Source: Lewinellaceae bacterium SD302 | Lineage (GTDB): Bacteria > Bacteroidota > Bacteroidia > Chitinophagales > Saprospiraceae | DNA length: 46,752 nt | Assembly: GCA_002591745.1 (NCBI GenBank) | Contig: PDLQ01000036.1 | Coordinates: forward strand, 1-46,752 | Direction: 5' to 3' | Part shown: piece after piece, positions 7,195 through 15,383 of the stretch | Layout of the letters: each line of letters opens with the position of its first letter | How positions within the stretch are numbered: the first letter of the stretch is position 1 | The notes under the pieces: generated by a model | What the model was told of the DNA's origin: nothing | The model's input: the letters and a program-made list of their open reading frames with translations, nothing else | Database searches by the model: none | Translations under genes and position numbers: made by a program

Positions 7195-8451
7195 ATGTTC
7201 ATGTCCGGTACTTCCGCCCGCGAGTTTCGCATCGAAGATTTTACCTACGAGCTTCCCGATGATCGGATCGCCCGCCATCCGTTGGCCGAGCGGGATGCAG
7301 CTAAACTTTTGCATTATCACGATGGAATGATAGACGACCATCATTTTTGGGAATTGCCCGAACTATTGCCACCGGGTACCCTGTTGGTCGGAAATGCCAC
7401 CAGAGTTATTCATGCCCGTTTACATTTTGAATTGCCCAATGGCCGGCAAATTGAAATTTTTTGCCTGGACCCCCTGGAACCGGTGGATTACCAACGAAAT
7501 TTTTCGGCCAGCGGCTCTGTTGTCTGGAAGTGCCTGGTAGGGGGGAACCGTCGCTGGAAAGATGGCGTAACGGCTACTTTGAATGTGCCTCATCAAGGAG
7601 ACAGCTTGCAGCTCCGCGCCGAACGCCTCGGTCGAACTGATAACACTTTCGAAATTCGCTTCAGCTGGGAAGGAGCAGAGGTTGCTTTTGGCCCGTTACT
7701 CGATGCAGCTGGGGAAATTCCACTCCCGCCCTACCTGGGGCGTGATGCCGAGGAAGACGATAAGGACCGCTACCAGACGGTCTTTGCCGAGATTGAAGGC
7801 TCCGTCGCCGCGCCCACCGCCGGACTCCACCTCAGTGAACGACTAATGGCGAAGATGCGGGATCGTAACCTGAATTGGGGGGAAGTCATTTTGCACGTTG
7901 GAGCCGGCACTTTCAAACCCGTCACGTCGGATACTCTGGGGGGACATGAAATGCATCGGGAGTATTTTGAAGTCGACCTGCTTTTCCTGGAACGTTTACT
8001 CGCTCAGCTGCGTTCCGGCCAGCCGATTGTTAGTGTGGGTACGACCACAACCCGTTGCATGGAGAGTATTTATTACTTCGGTAGTAAGTTGGCTTACGAA
8101 GCTGATTTTTCCCTGCCCGCGTCCATCGATATTGGACAATGGGTTGCTACGGAACGATCCTACGAACTTTCTCCGGCGGAAGCCGTGCAGGCGTTAATTG
8201 ACCGGATGCAAGTGAGCGGACGTAAAAAAATACAAGGCAATACCCAACTGATTATCACCCCCGATCTCAGTCTGCGAATGGTTGACGGTATCATCACGAA
8301 TTTTCATCAGCCTAACTCAACGCTTCTGTTGATCGTAGCGGCTACGGTCGGTCAGGAAAACTGGAAGAGCATTTACCGCCATGCCCTGACCGGAGACTAT
8401 CGATTCTTAAGTTACGGAGATGGAAGCCTGCTGTGGAAACATAAAGGGTAA
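7195..8451 (+). CDS. queA: S-adenosylmethionine:tRNA ribosyltransferase-isomerase
   Basis: 418 aa. QueA transfers and isomerises the ribosyl part of SAM onto 7-aminomethyl-deazaguanine in tRNA to give epoxyqueuosine, the penultimate step of queuosine synthesis. The sequence shows the family motifs in order: FTYELPDDRIARHP near the N-terminus, LPPGTLLVGNATRVI, the EIPLPPYLGR strand followed by DKDRYQTVFAEIEGSVAAPTA, GLHLSERL, LHVGAGTFKPV, HREYFEV, and a C-terminal NFHQPNSTLLLIVAA. Length is slightly above the usual 340-400 because of the extended central region, as often in Bacteroidota. ATG at 7195 or 7201 (both in frame). Cytoplasmic. Single-gene unit, convergent with serA. Confidence 0.97.
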   Translation: MFMSGTSAREFRIEDFTYELPDDRIARHPLAERDAAKLLHYHDGMIDDHHFWELPELLPPGTLLVGNATRVIHARLHFELPNGRQIEIFCLDPLEPVDYQRNFSASGSVVWKCLVGGNRRWKDGVTATLNVPHQGDSLQLRAERLGRTDNTFEIRFSWEGAEVAFGPLLDAAGEIPLPPYLGRDAEEDDKDRYQTVFAEIEGSVAAPTAGLHLSERLMAKMRDRNLNWGEVILHVGAGTFKPVTSDTLGGHEMHREYFEVDLLFLERLLAQLRSGQPIVSVGTTTTRCMESIYYFGSKLAYEADFSLPASIDIGQWVATERSYELSPAEAVQALIDRMQVSGRKKIQGNTQLIITPDLSLRMVDGIITNFHQPNSTLLLIVAATVGQENWKSIYRHALTGDYRFLSYGDGSLLWKHKG

Positions 8452-8564
8452 TATGGCCTGCGGCCTTTAAATATCTTCATGCTCGCGCTTCGCTTCGGGT
8501 AGTTGTAGTTCCTAAAGCGAAGCACGACGTTATGAAACCAAGCGTTCTAAAAGCGGCAGGCCTC

Positions 8565-8734
8565 CTAGTGCTCTGTCAATGTTTAATTTTCGGGTTAGGC
8601 GCTGGTATATTTTGGCGATAGACAAGGCGGAGAATTGTGAGCATAGCCGTAGCTACGCGACCAATTTTCCAACGAAGTATATCGCCAAAAGATGTCGCGG
8701 ATTACCTGATAATCTAAGTTTGACAGACCACTAG
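8565..8734. repeat. long imperfect palindrome, REP-like copy A
   Basis: A nested palindrome of about 170 bp filling most of the gap between the convergent queA and serA genes. Outer arms CTAGTGCTCTGTCAA and CTAGTGGTCTGTCAA (8565 onward, and the complement ending at 8734), inner arms TTTTGGCGATA (8610-8620) with the exact complement at 8680-8690, and a central CGTAGCTACG palindrome. It shares the core ATAGCCRTAGCTACG with two elements at 31.9-32.2 kb. It may serve as a bidirectional terminator or be a non-autonomous repeat. Confidence 0.7.
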
Positions 8735-8736
8735 CT

Positions 8737-9690
8737 TCACGCACCGAAATGCGCTAAAATCTGATCTGCTAACTCTAAACCGATGTTCCGTTGGGCTTCC
8801 TGAGTACTGGCACCAATGTGTGGGCTAACGCTCAGGCGTGGGTGTTCCAGTAAGTGACGATCCGGAGTGGGCTCATTAATGAAGACATCCAGGCCGGCTC
8901 CGGCGATTTCACCGGCATCTAAGGCGGCAATCAGCGCTTCTTCATCAATAACGCCACCGCGGGCAGTGTTGACAATGATGGCACTGTTCTTCATTTTCTT
9001 CAGTTCTTCGGCACCAATGAGGGCACCTTTAAGAGAAGGGACGTGGATGGTAATAAAGTCAGCAGCGGTGATCATCTCTTCCATCTCCACCGTCTCAACG
9101 GTAACCTTCAGTTTCACATCGGGTGCGGCATGAAGGTCGATTTCGAGTTCTCTTGATTCTACGTGGAGGTCTACGGGCATGATTTTCATCCCGAGAGCAA
9201 GTCCGATGCGGGCAGCCTCTACACCGATGCGGCCGAAACCAATGATCCCGAGGGTCTTGCCGCGTAATTGAACGCCCTTACTGTAAGATTTTTTCAGGGC
9301 TTTAAAATCGCTGTCCGCAGCAGGCAACTGGCGGTTTGACTGGTGAACAAAGCGGGCAAGGCTGAAGAAATGGGTGAAGACCAATTCGGCAACGGCTTGG
9401 CTGCTGGCGGCGGGAGTATTAACGACGGTGCGACCAATGGAGCGGGCATAATCGTGGTCGATGTTATCCAGCCCGACGCCGGCCCGGGCGATAACTTGCA
9501 GCCGTGGGCACTGGTCGATCAACTCCTTGCGCACTTTTGTCGCGGAGCGTACGATGATCGCATCGTAGTTAGGAAGTTCGGTGGCCAGATCTTCCTGGGC
9601 GACCTTTTCGGTCACGACCTCGTAGCCGGCCTCTTCGAGTAAAGTTTTGCCATCCTCGGCAATTCCGTCGTTGGCTAAAATGCGAATCAT
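8737..9690 (-). CDS. serA: D-3-phosphoglycerate dehydrogenase-type 2-hydroxyacid dehydrogenase
   Basis: 317 aa from the ATG at 9690 (MIRILANDG); the frame extends nine codons further to 9717. The D-isomer 2-hydroxyacid dehydrogenase fold is clear: catalytic-domain start, VIARAGVGLDNID, NAD-binding GFGRIGVEAARIGLALG, VNTARGGVIDEEAL with the catalytic Arg, LDVFINEP with the catalytic Glu, and SPHIGAST with the catalytic His. The VIARAGVGLDNID and GAST...AQ signatures favour phosphoglycerate dehydrogenase (first step of serine synthesis) over lactate or glycerate enzymes. There is no C-terminal ACT domain, so serine feedback through ACT is not expected. No serC or serB neighbour, so the name is inferred from sequence only. 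Confidence 0.85.
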   Translation of the reverse strand: MIRILANDGIAEDGKTLLEEAGYEVVTEKVAQEDLATELPNYDAIIVRSATKVRKELIDQCPRLQVIARAGVGLDNIDHDYARSIGRTVVNTPAASSQAVAELVFTHFFSLARFVHQSNRQLPAADSDFKALKKSYSKGVQLRGKTLGIIGFGRIGVEAARIGLALGMKIMPVDLHVESRELEIDLHAAPDVKLKVTVETVEMEEMITAADFITIHVPSLKGALIGAEELKKMKNSAIIVNTARGGVIDEEALIAALDAGEIAGAGLDVFINEPTPDRHLLEHPRLSVSPHIGASTQEAQRNIGLELADQILAHFGA

Positions 9691-9807
9691 CTCACTGTTC
9701 TTTGGGTGAGGGCGCAAGGTACGGCGGCCAAGGAAAAGAGGGTAGCCCGGCGGTTAACTAGAATCGATTATTTTACGGTAGCTTAGAAAAATTACTGACC
9801 AACGGTA

Positions 9808-10845
9808 TTAGGCGGCCGTTCCCCGCAGGCTAAAAAGCTCCTCTGCCGCTTTATGGCCCAGTTCAACGGCCTTTTTGCCTTCGTCCTTCCAACGTTTGTC
9901 GCCAATTTCCCGCAGGCACTTAGCGAAACGGAAACGAATTTCTCCTTCGGGAGCGGCTTTGTGATCTTCCTGGGCTTCCAGTGATTTTTCGAAGTAAGTG
10001 ATCGCGTCGTTACATTTACCATTCTCAGCCAGCCCGATGGCCAGGGTGGAGGCGACTCTGCGATCCAGCTTGCGTAGTTTGACGAGGTCCTGCTTGCGAC
10101 CCAAGAAAAAACGGTATTCTTTAAATGCCTCTTCTTGGCGGTCGAGCTTCATCAGTGCATCACCCCGCATGGCCCTGGCTAACCAGTAAATATCCTGATG
10201 AGGAATAGCTAGTTTGGTTACTTTTTCAAAATCCTCCACGGCAACTTCCGTTCGGTCGACGTGTAACAGATTTACCAATCCGCGGCCGTAGTGAGGGGCA
10301 GGACGGGATGGACTGATTTTGATGCTTTTTTCATAGTCGTAAAGGGCGTCCTTATAATTCTGGAGCTGGTAATTGGTGTAGCCACGGCGCTCATAGGCAA
10401 TGGAATGACGCTCAAAGCTTTCAATGGCTTTCGTAAGTGCATCACGGGCTTCTGAAAATTTTTCCTCCTGATCGAGCAGTTCTCTGCCTTTAAGATAGAG
10501 CTGGGTAGTGGTACGGTCTCCGCGGGGTTCTAGTACATGGTGTTCTTTCATCTGACCGCCCTGCAGACGCCAAAGATTCAGGTCGCCGGCAATGCTGAAA
10601 GTAGAAACACGGGTTAGCAGATTCAGGGTGTTGAGCCACTGGCGATCGGTAGCGGGAACAACCTTGCGGGGGACATCGAGCGTGCGATCTTCTTCACGGA
10701 AAATATCTTCGGCCTTGAGCAGAATATCGTTTTTGTAATAGTGTTCCATGCGGTGCATGTACTGTTGTACAACCTGTTCATAGACCCGGTCAGAGCCAAA
10801 TTCCAATTGGCCTGCGATTATAATACGATTATTCTGATCCAACAT
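9808..10845 (-). CDS. tetratricopeptide-repeat protein
   Basis: 345 aa, no signal peptide. An N-terminal part of about 110 residues has no recognised domain. From about 115 to 320 there are TPR helices: LYLKGRELLDQEEKFSEARDAL, AYERRGYTNYQLQNYKDALYDY, PHYGRGLVNLLHVDRTEVAVEDF, AMRGDALMKLDRQEEAFKEY and IGLAENGKCNDAITYFEKSL. TPR arrays hold partner proteins; the partner is unknown. ATG start, 60 bp downstream of a consensus -7 element. It is transcribed toward serA with a gap of more than 100 bp, so co-transcription is possible but not shown. Confidence 0.85.
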   Translation of the reverse strand: MLDQNNRIIIAGQLEFGSDRVYEQVVQQYMHRMEHYYKNDILLKAEDIFREEDRTLDVPRKVVPATDRQWLNTLNLLTRVSTFSIAGDLNLWRLQGGQMKEHHVLEPRGDRTTTQLYLKGRELLDQEEKFSEARDALTKAIESFERHSIAYERRGYTNYQLQNYKDALYDYEKSIKISPSRPAPHYGRGLVNLLHVDRTEVAVEDFEKVTKLAIPHQDIYWLARAMRGDALMKLDRQEEAFKEYRFFLGRKQDLVKLRKLDRRVASTLAIGLAENGKCNDAITYFEKSLEAQEDHKAAPEGEIRFRFAKCLREIGDKRWKDEGKKAVELGHKAAEELFSLRGTAA

Positions 10846-11287
10846 TCCCCTGAGTGCGTTTGACGTGATTAATAAAGACAGTGGCAGTAGAAATAGAGTA
10901 AGTGTTGTAACAAAGGTAGGCTACCCCCGTGCAACATTATAATATTTTGGCATACGAATAAGTATTGTCCGAAAACCGAACGAATGCATTCAGAATACTG
11001 GCCAAAACATTCAAAAATTTGTAAGCTCTAATAAACCAACCTTAAATAAATGGACTTAATCAAAGGTAGCAAGAATTATACGGCTGGTCAATAGCTGCTT
11101 ACACATTTATTTTTCAGTAATAAAAATGAATGGCTTGATCAGATGTTCATTGATGATAAGCTTCATTTCAAAAAATTGACATTGCTACTTTGCCAGCCAT
11201 CCTCAGGAACTATAGTTGTCCGGATATTTTTTGACATATGCCAAGAGGGAATGGGGTGCGTAATTTCTAACCCGAACGGTATGTATA
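10846..11287. other. intergenic region, promoter side of the TPR gene
   Basis: About 440 bp, AT-rich. It holds the TPR-gene promoter (10911-10918) and, far from any plus-strand gene, a plus-oriented copy of the repeated word CATTGCTACTTTGCCAGCCA at 11180-11199. The plus-strand frame starting at 11143 runs over the radical SAM gene and does not look like a protein. Confidence 0.5.
10911..10918 (-). promoter_or_regulatory. Bacteroidota -7 promoter element for the TPR gene
   Basis: On the minus strand TACCTTTG, an exact TAnnTTTG match, about 66 bp upstream of the ATG at 10845. The -33 part is not clear at the usual spacing. Confidence 0.5.
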
Positions 11288-12319
11288 CTAAACCTCCGCT
11301 CCTAGCCAGACCTCGCAACCTTCGGTGCAGTTCTTACAAATATCGATTTCGGCCCTTCCTTTTAACAGGCTTTTACGAAAATCCTGATAGGCCGGGCCCC
11401 GCCATACGTCGGCCAGCGATTGGGCTTTAACGTCTCCTAAACGGTGGGTAACGTCTTTGTCGAAACAGCAGGGAGCCACTAGTCCATCCCAGGTGATTAC
11501 GCAACTGTGCCAGAGTTTCCAGCAGTGATTATCCAGTTTGTTCTTTATACCATAAGTCCCGTCCGCTTTACGGTAGTAACGGGCGTAGGCCTCCTGATCG
11601 GGCATTAAAGGGTTGCCGTTTTTATAGTCGTAGAGCTGGGCAGATTTGAATTTTACTTCGTCGATACCGATCTCATCGGCCAGACTAATGACGTCTTCAA
11701 TCTGATGTTCATTCGGTTTTACGACCAGGAACTGAAAGATCAGGTGTGGTCCCTTCCCCAATTTCTTTTTCCACTTTACCAGGTTTCGGGCACCTTGGAG
11801 GACAATGTCCAGCCGGCCAGCTTTGCGATATTGCTCGTAGACTTCCTGGGTTGTACCGTCCACGGAAATTATGAGCCGGTCCAGCCCGCTTTCGATGGTA
11901 CGGCGGGCATTTTCATCGTTGAGAAAGTGGCCGTTGGTGGAGGTAATGGTGTATATGCCACGTTCGGAGGCGTACCGTACCATATCGAGAAAGTCCGGAT
12001 TGATGTAAGGCTCTCCCTGAAAATAGAAGATGAGGTAGATTAGCTGGCGGTAATTTTCGTCGATGAGGCCGCGAAAAAAATCTTGCTTCAGGTTGCCCGT
12101 TGGCCGGGTGAAGGCGCGCAGTCCACTGGGGCATTCGGGGCAACGCAGGTTACAGGCCGTTGTCGGCTCAATGCTCAGGGTAAAGGGCTGCCCCCAGCTT
12201 ACGGGCCGCTGAAGGTAGCGCGTGGCAAAATAGGACGCAATAATCTTGCCCGCGTTCCACAGACGTGCGGGCCGCTGTTTGCGGATAAAATTGAGGCTGT
12301 CGCGCCAGTAGATCTTCAC
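11288..12319 (-). CDS. radical SAM protein with SPASM-type C-terminus
   Basis: 343 aa. The SAM-binding [4Fe-4S] motif CNLRCPEC gives Cys at 56, 60 and 63 (C-x3-C-x2-C). The barrel follows with LIYLIFYFQGEPYINPDF (the GEP motif contacting SAM) and LDRLIISVDGTTQEVYEQYR. The C-terminal region, about 270-340, carries Cys clusters CWKLWHSCVITWDGLVAPCC and DICKNCTEGCEVW, which fit a SPASM/twitch auxiliary cluster domain. Substrate unknown; family members modify peptides or sugars. It lies 18 bp downstream of the PD40/OmpA gene and starts with GTG, so it is probably the last gene of the adhesin operon, where a maturase-like role for an operon product would be conceivable but is speculation. Confidence 0.9.
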   Translation of the reverse strand: MKIYWRDSLNFIRKQRPARLWNAGKIIASYFATRYLQRPVSWGQPFTLSIEPTTACNLRCPECPSGLRAFTRPTGNLKQDFFRGLIDENYRQLIYLIFYFQGEPYINPDFLDMVRYASERGIYTITSTNGHFLNDENARRTIESGLDRLIISVDGTTQEVYEQYRKAGRLDIVLQGARNLVKWKKKLGKGPHLIFQFLVVKPNEHQIEDVISLADEIGIDEVKFKSAQLYDYKNGNPLMPDQEAYARYYRKADGTYGIKNKLDNHCWKLWHSCVITWDGLVAPCCFDKDVTHRLGDVKAQSLADVWRGPAYQDFRKSLLKGRAEIDICKNCTEGCEVWLGAEV

Positions 12320-12337
12320 GGGGGGTAAGGTAAGTCG

Positions 12338-14350
12338 CTATTTGGACAAGATGCGCACGATTGTCCGCCGATTTTGGCGATGTTCTTCCTCACCGCAGTT
12401 TATAGAGCGGCCGCAATCCAGACGTGGGTCGGTTGTGCCATGGGCGGTGGCCTTTATCCTGTTTTCATTGATTCCGGTATTGATCAGGAAGCTACGGATT
12501 TCGCGCACCCGCTGTTGACTCATATCGTATAAGTAGGCGTCCGGCCCACCGGTCTCGGTATGATTCTCCAGGCGGATGACCAGGGCAGGGTGCTGTTGCA
12601 TAAGGCGACTGAGCAACCGCAGTTCGTTCAGGTGTTCACTATTGAGCTCATAGCGATCGTCGCGATATTGCAAGTTATCCAGGACAATAAGGGCCTGCTG
12701 GGGCAACATGTCTAGATTGACCAAGCTGGCATTGGGGGTTGATAGCATTGCCAGGTCAAATTTTTGGTAGGTGCCCACTTTGGTGGATGCATTGAAGGCC
12801 GAACGGGTTTCCAGGAAACCATTGCGGGTGGTCGTCAGCTGATAATTACATTCGGGGGGGAGACATACGAAGTAGAATCCGTCGGATTCCGTCAAGGCCT
12901 GAACCGTATTCAAACGACAACCACCAACGGGGGTAAAAGACAAGTTAGCGCCGGCTACCGGCTCGTTGTCGCGCTCAGAACGGATATTGCCGCTCACTAC
13001 CATACATTCACCGGGGTTCAGTACAACCTGAAGTGGCCGACTAGGCCCCGCCGAGGTATAAGTAAAGCGCAGGGCCTGGGGTAAATATCCGGTCTTGTGA
13101 ACCAACAGACGATAAGATTTCCCTTCCTTTAACTCTATTTCCACGCCTCCCTGGCGGTCCGTTTGAAATTGCCGTTCACTGGCAGCAGTAGTGGCAGCAT
13201 CCGCACTGGCCAGACTATAGGTATTGTCGGCGTTTAGCATCAGCCGAGCCTCCAGACTCAACGACCCTGGCCCACTGATTTCCGTAAGAAATACGCGGGC
13301 CTGCTCTACTCCGGATGAGGTGGCTGCATCGTAGACGGTAAGCTCTTCTTCCCGGGTTGGGTTGCCGGTAAAGCTGCTGAGTCCGTTAGGAGCAGAAAAC
13401 TCATAGATATCATCGTCGCCCTTTCCCCCGGCGCGATTAGAACTCAGGTAGCCCGAGCGGGCGTCTTCCGAGAGGATCATCCCGAAATCATCCGCCTCTG
13501 AGTTATAGGGTGGTGGCAGCCGGTAAACTTTGCCCCAGTTGCGGCCACTCAGATCGATGGTGTATAAATCCATTTTACCGAACCCTCCCCGCTGGTCGCT
13601 GGAAAAGAACAGCCGCCCCGAATCATGGATGTAGGGATAGCACTCGTTTCCACTGGTGTTCACTTCTGGCCCCAGGTTGATCGGTTGGGTCCACTGTCCA
13701 TCGATCCATTCGCTGAAGTAAAGATCGAAACCGCCGAAACCATCCGTTTCCCGGTCGCTGGCGAAGTAAATGCGGTTGCCATCGGCCGATAGGCTGGGGT
13801 GCATGGTGTTACGCTCATCGTCATTGATCGGGATTTCGCGAATGCCCTCCCAGCTATACTGACCCATGTAAGCGTAGTATATTTTTAGCTTGGCTTCGCC
13901 AGTCTCACTTTCCACGACAACCCCGTTTTTAGCGTTCGTTTTGGTGAAAAAAATCTGACGCCGATCCTTGCTAAAGGAAATCGGCCCTTCGTGATAGGCC
14001 GAATTCAACTCGATCTTAAATCGTTTCTTCTTTTTCCGGCGGTCACCGGCTACCGGAGAGCTGAAAAGTTCGTAAAACGGTTTACGTGTCAGGGGATTGA
14101 TCTTCCCTCCTGGCGACTGGTGCACAAAGACGAGTTCGTCACCGTAGTAAGCCGGCGAATACTCGGAGTAAGGCGTGTTGAGAATATCTACGTTCCTTAT
14201 CAGGGGCTCTTGCGCGCTTACTGAATTAGACCCCATCAGGAGTAAAGCCATCAGTACCGGCAAGTACCCACTGGCTCCCAGGAAATCGGAAGTCAGAATA
14301 GTAGTACGGTAACCCAAGTGCTCAAAGATGGAGAAGATCAACGAAAGCAA
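12338..14350 (-). CDS. PD40 beta-propeller / OmpA-family outer-membrane protein
   Basis: Up to 670 aa. After a signal-like stretch ending SVSAQ (about residue 46) come PD40/WD40-like blades at about 60-320, seen as HPSLSADGNRIYFASDR, YIHDSGRLFFSSDQRGG and DDFGMILSEDARSGYLSSNRAGGKGDDDIY. Then two beta-sandwich carboxypeptidase-regulatory-like segments (about 340-435 and 446-525, the latter with GNIRSERDNEPVAGANLSF), and an OmpA C-terminal peptidoglycan-binding domain (about 555-670: IRLENHTETGG, SQQRVREIRSFLINTGI, RQNRRTIVRIL). This order resembles T9SS-linked PorE-like proteins without the TPR part. It is 56 bp after the PorP/SprF gene in the same operon. The longest frame begins with TTG; ATG at 14251 would leave a very short signal, so the start is open. 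Confidence 0.9.
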   Translation of the reverse strand: MLSLIFSIFEHLGYRTTILTSDFLGASGYLPVLMALLLMGSNSVSAQEPLIRNVDILNTPYSEYSPAYYGDELVFVHQSPGGKINPLTRKPFYELFSSPVAGDRRKKKKRFKIELNSAYHEGPISFSKDRRQIFFTKTNAKNGVVVESETGEAKLKIYYAYMGQYSWEGIREIPINDDERNTMHPSLSADGNRIYFASDRETDGFGGFDLYFSEWIDGQWTQPINLGPEVNTSGNECYPYIHDSGRLFFSSDQRGGFGKMDLYTIDLSGRNWGKVYRLPPPYNSEADDFGMILSEDARSGYLSSNRAGGKGDDDIYEFSAPNGLSSFTGNPTREEELTVYDAATSSGVEQARVFLTEISGPGSLSLEARLMLNADNTYSLASADAATTAASERQFQTDRQGGVEIELKEGKSYRLLVHKTGYLPQALRFTYTSAGPSRPLQVVLNPGECMVVSGNIRSERDNEPVAGANLSFTPVGGCRLNTVQALTESDGFYFVCLPPECNYQLTTTRNGFLETRSAFNASTKVGTYQKFDLAMLSTPNASLVNLDMLPQQALIVLDNLQYRDDRYELNSEHLNELRLLSRLMQQHPALVIRLENHTETGGPDAYLYDMSQQRVREIRSFLINTGINENRIKATAHGTTDPRLDCGRSINCGEEEHRQNRRTIVRILSK

Positions 14351-14406
14351 GAATTTTTTGAAAGATACGATGATGAGAGGAATAGAAAAACTGGTTTAGT
14401 ACTTGT

Positions 14407-15372
14407 CTATTGTACGCTACGCGGATCGACGATCCGAACCGCCTGGGCCCGGCCTCCGACCAGATAGCGTACCATGGCTTCCACACTACCACTGTGCTGA
14501 CTACGGAACTCACTTAAACCCAAGTCATAGTTAAACCCAAATTGTAAGTGATTGCCCGCAAAAAAAGTAACCTGAGCACCCGCGCTTTCCCCGGAACCGT
14601 CGACCGTTGAACCGCCCAGGCGGTAAGAAAGTCCCAAGCCGAGATTACGGCCCAGTTCAGCCGAAAGGTTGAAATCGGCGTCGAAAGGAGCACCAATCAC
14701 GTACTTAGCCAGCGCCTGGGGCTGTAAGGCGAAATTCTCAGAGAAACGGAATTTGATACCGGTCATGGCGTAGTAGTGCCGTACCTCACGAGAGATCACG
14801 GTGGAAGCATCATCAAAATCCAGGTTGCTTTCCAACAACTTCGGCGCGCTTACGCCAAAGTAGAATGACGGGGTGTTGAAGTAAATTCCGAAACCAAAAT
14901 TGGGCACGGTCTTTGATTCCTGACCGGCGGGAATTGCCTGGTCAACGCCTCCGCCCTGTACCGGGGTGGCATCCTGAAAATTGATGGCGTACTGGCTGAC
15001 ACGGGCGCTCAGACCAAAACCCAGGCGCATGCCGCGTGGCATCTGAATCCGGTAGGCGTAGCTGACCTCGGCCTGGTAGTTGTTTTCCAAACCAATGCCA
15101 AGACGACTGATGCGCGCACCGATCCCCGTTCCCGAGGAAGTCAGCGGCGTATTGTAAGTCAGGATCTGACTACTGGGCGCACCATCCACGCCCAGCCATT
15201 GCTCGCGGGCGAAGAGAGTGAAAACACTGGTTTCCTCCGCTCCGGCAAAAGCGGCGTTGTAGCCTAGTTTATAGTTCATAAACTGGGTGTACTGCGGGTC
15301 CTGCTGGGCGGCCAAACCGCCACTCAACAGGCACAGCAACAGTAATAAGACGTAGTTGCGTTGGTAAAGCAT
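14407..15372 (-). CDS. PorP/SprF family type IX secretion membrane protein
   Basis: 321 aa. Signal peptide 1-22 (LLLLLCLLSGGLAAQ), then the family opening QDPQYTQFMNYKLGYNAAFAG and FAREQWLGVDGAPSSQ, and a succession of amphipathic beta strands ending in a C-terminal barrel (FGFNYDLGLSEFRSQHSGSVEAMVRYLV). PorP/SprF proteins are outer-membrane barrels that bind the type B sorting domain of a neighbouring secreted protein and retain it at the surface; in Flavobacterium johnsoniae SprF serves the adhesin SprB. Here the gene starts 11 bp after the end of a giant protein with exactly such a domain, so that protein is the likely client. ATG start. Confidence 0.95.
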   Translation of the reverse strand: MLYQRNYVLLLLLCLLSGGLAAQQDPQYTQFMNYKLGYNAAFAGAEETSVFTLFAREQWLGVDGAPSSQILTYNTPLTSSGTGIGARISRLGIGLENNYQAEVSYAYRIQMPRGMRLGFGLSARVSQYAINFQDATPVQGGGVDQAIPAGQESKTVPNFGFGIYFNTPSFYFGVSAPKLLESNLDFDDASTVISREVRHYYAMTGIKFRFSENFALQPQALAKYVIGAPFDADFNLSAELGRNLGLGLSYRLGGSTVDGSGESAGAQVTFFAGNHLQFGFNYDLGLSEFRSQHSGSVEAMVRYLVGGRAQAVRIVDPRSVQ

Positions 15373-15383
15373 GAGGTGGTAGT

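Noticed and set aside
11143..11430. Plus-strand frame overlapping the radical SAM gene end
   Set aside because: Composition is that of an antisense shadow; the radical SAM gene is certain.
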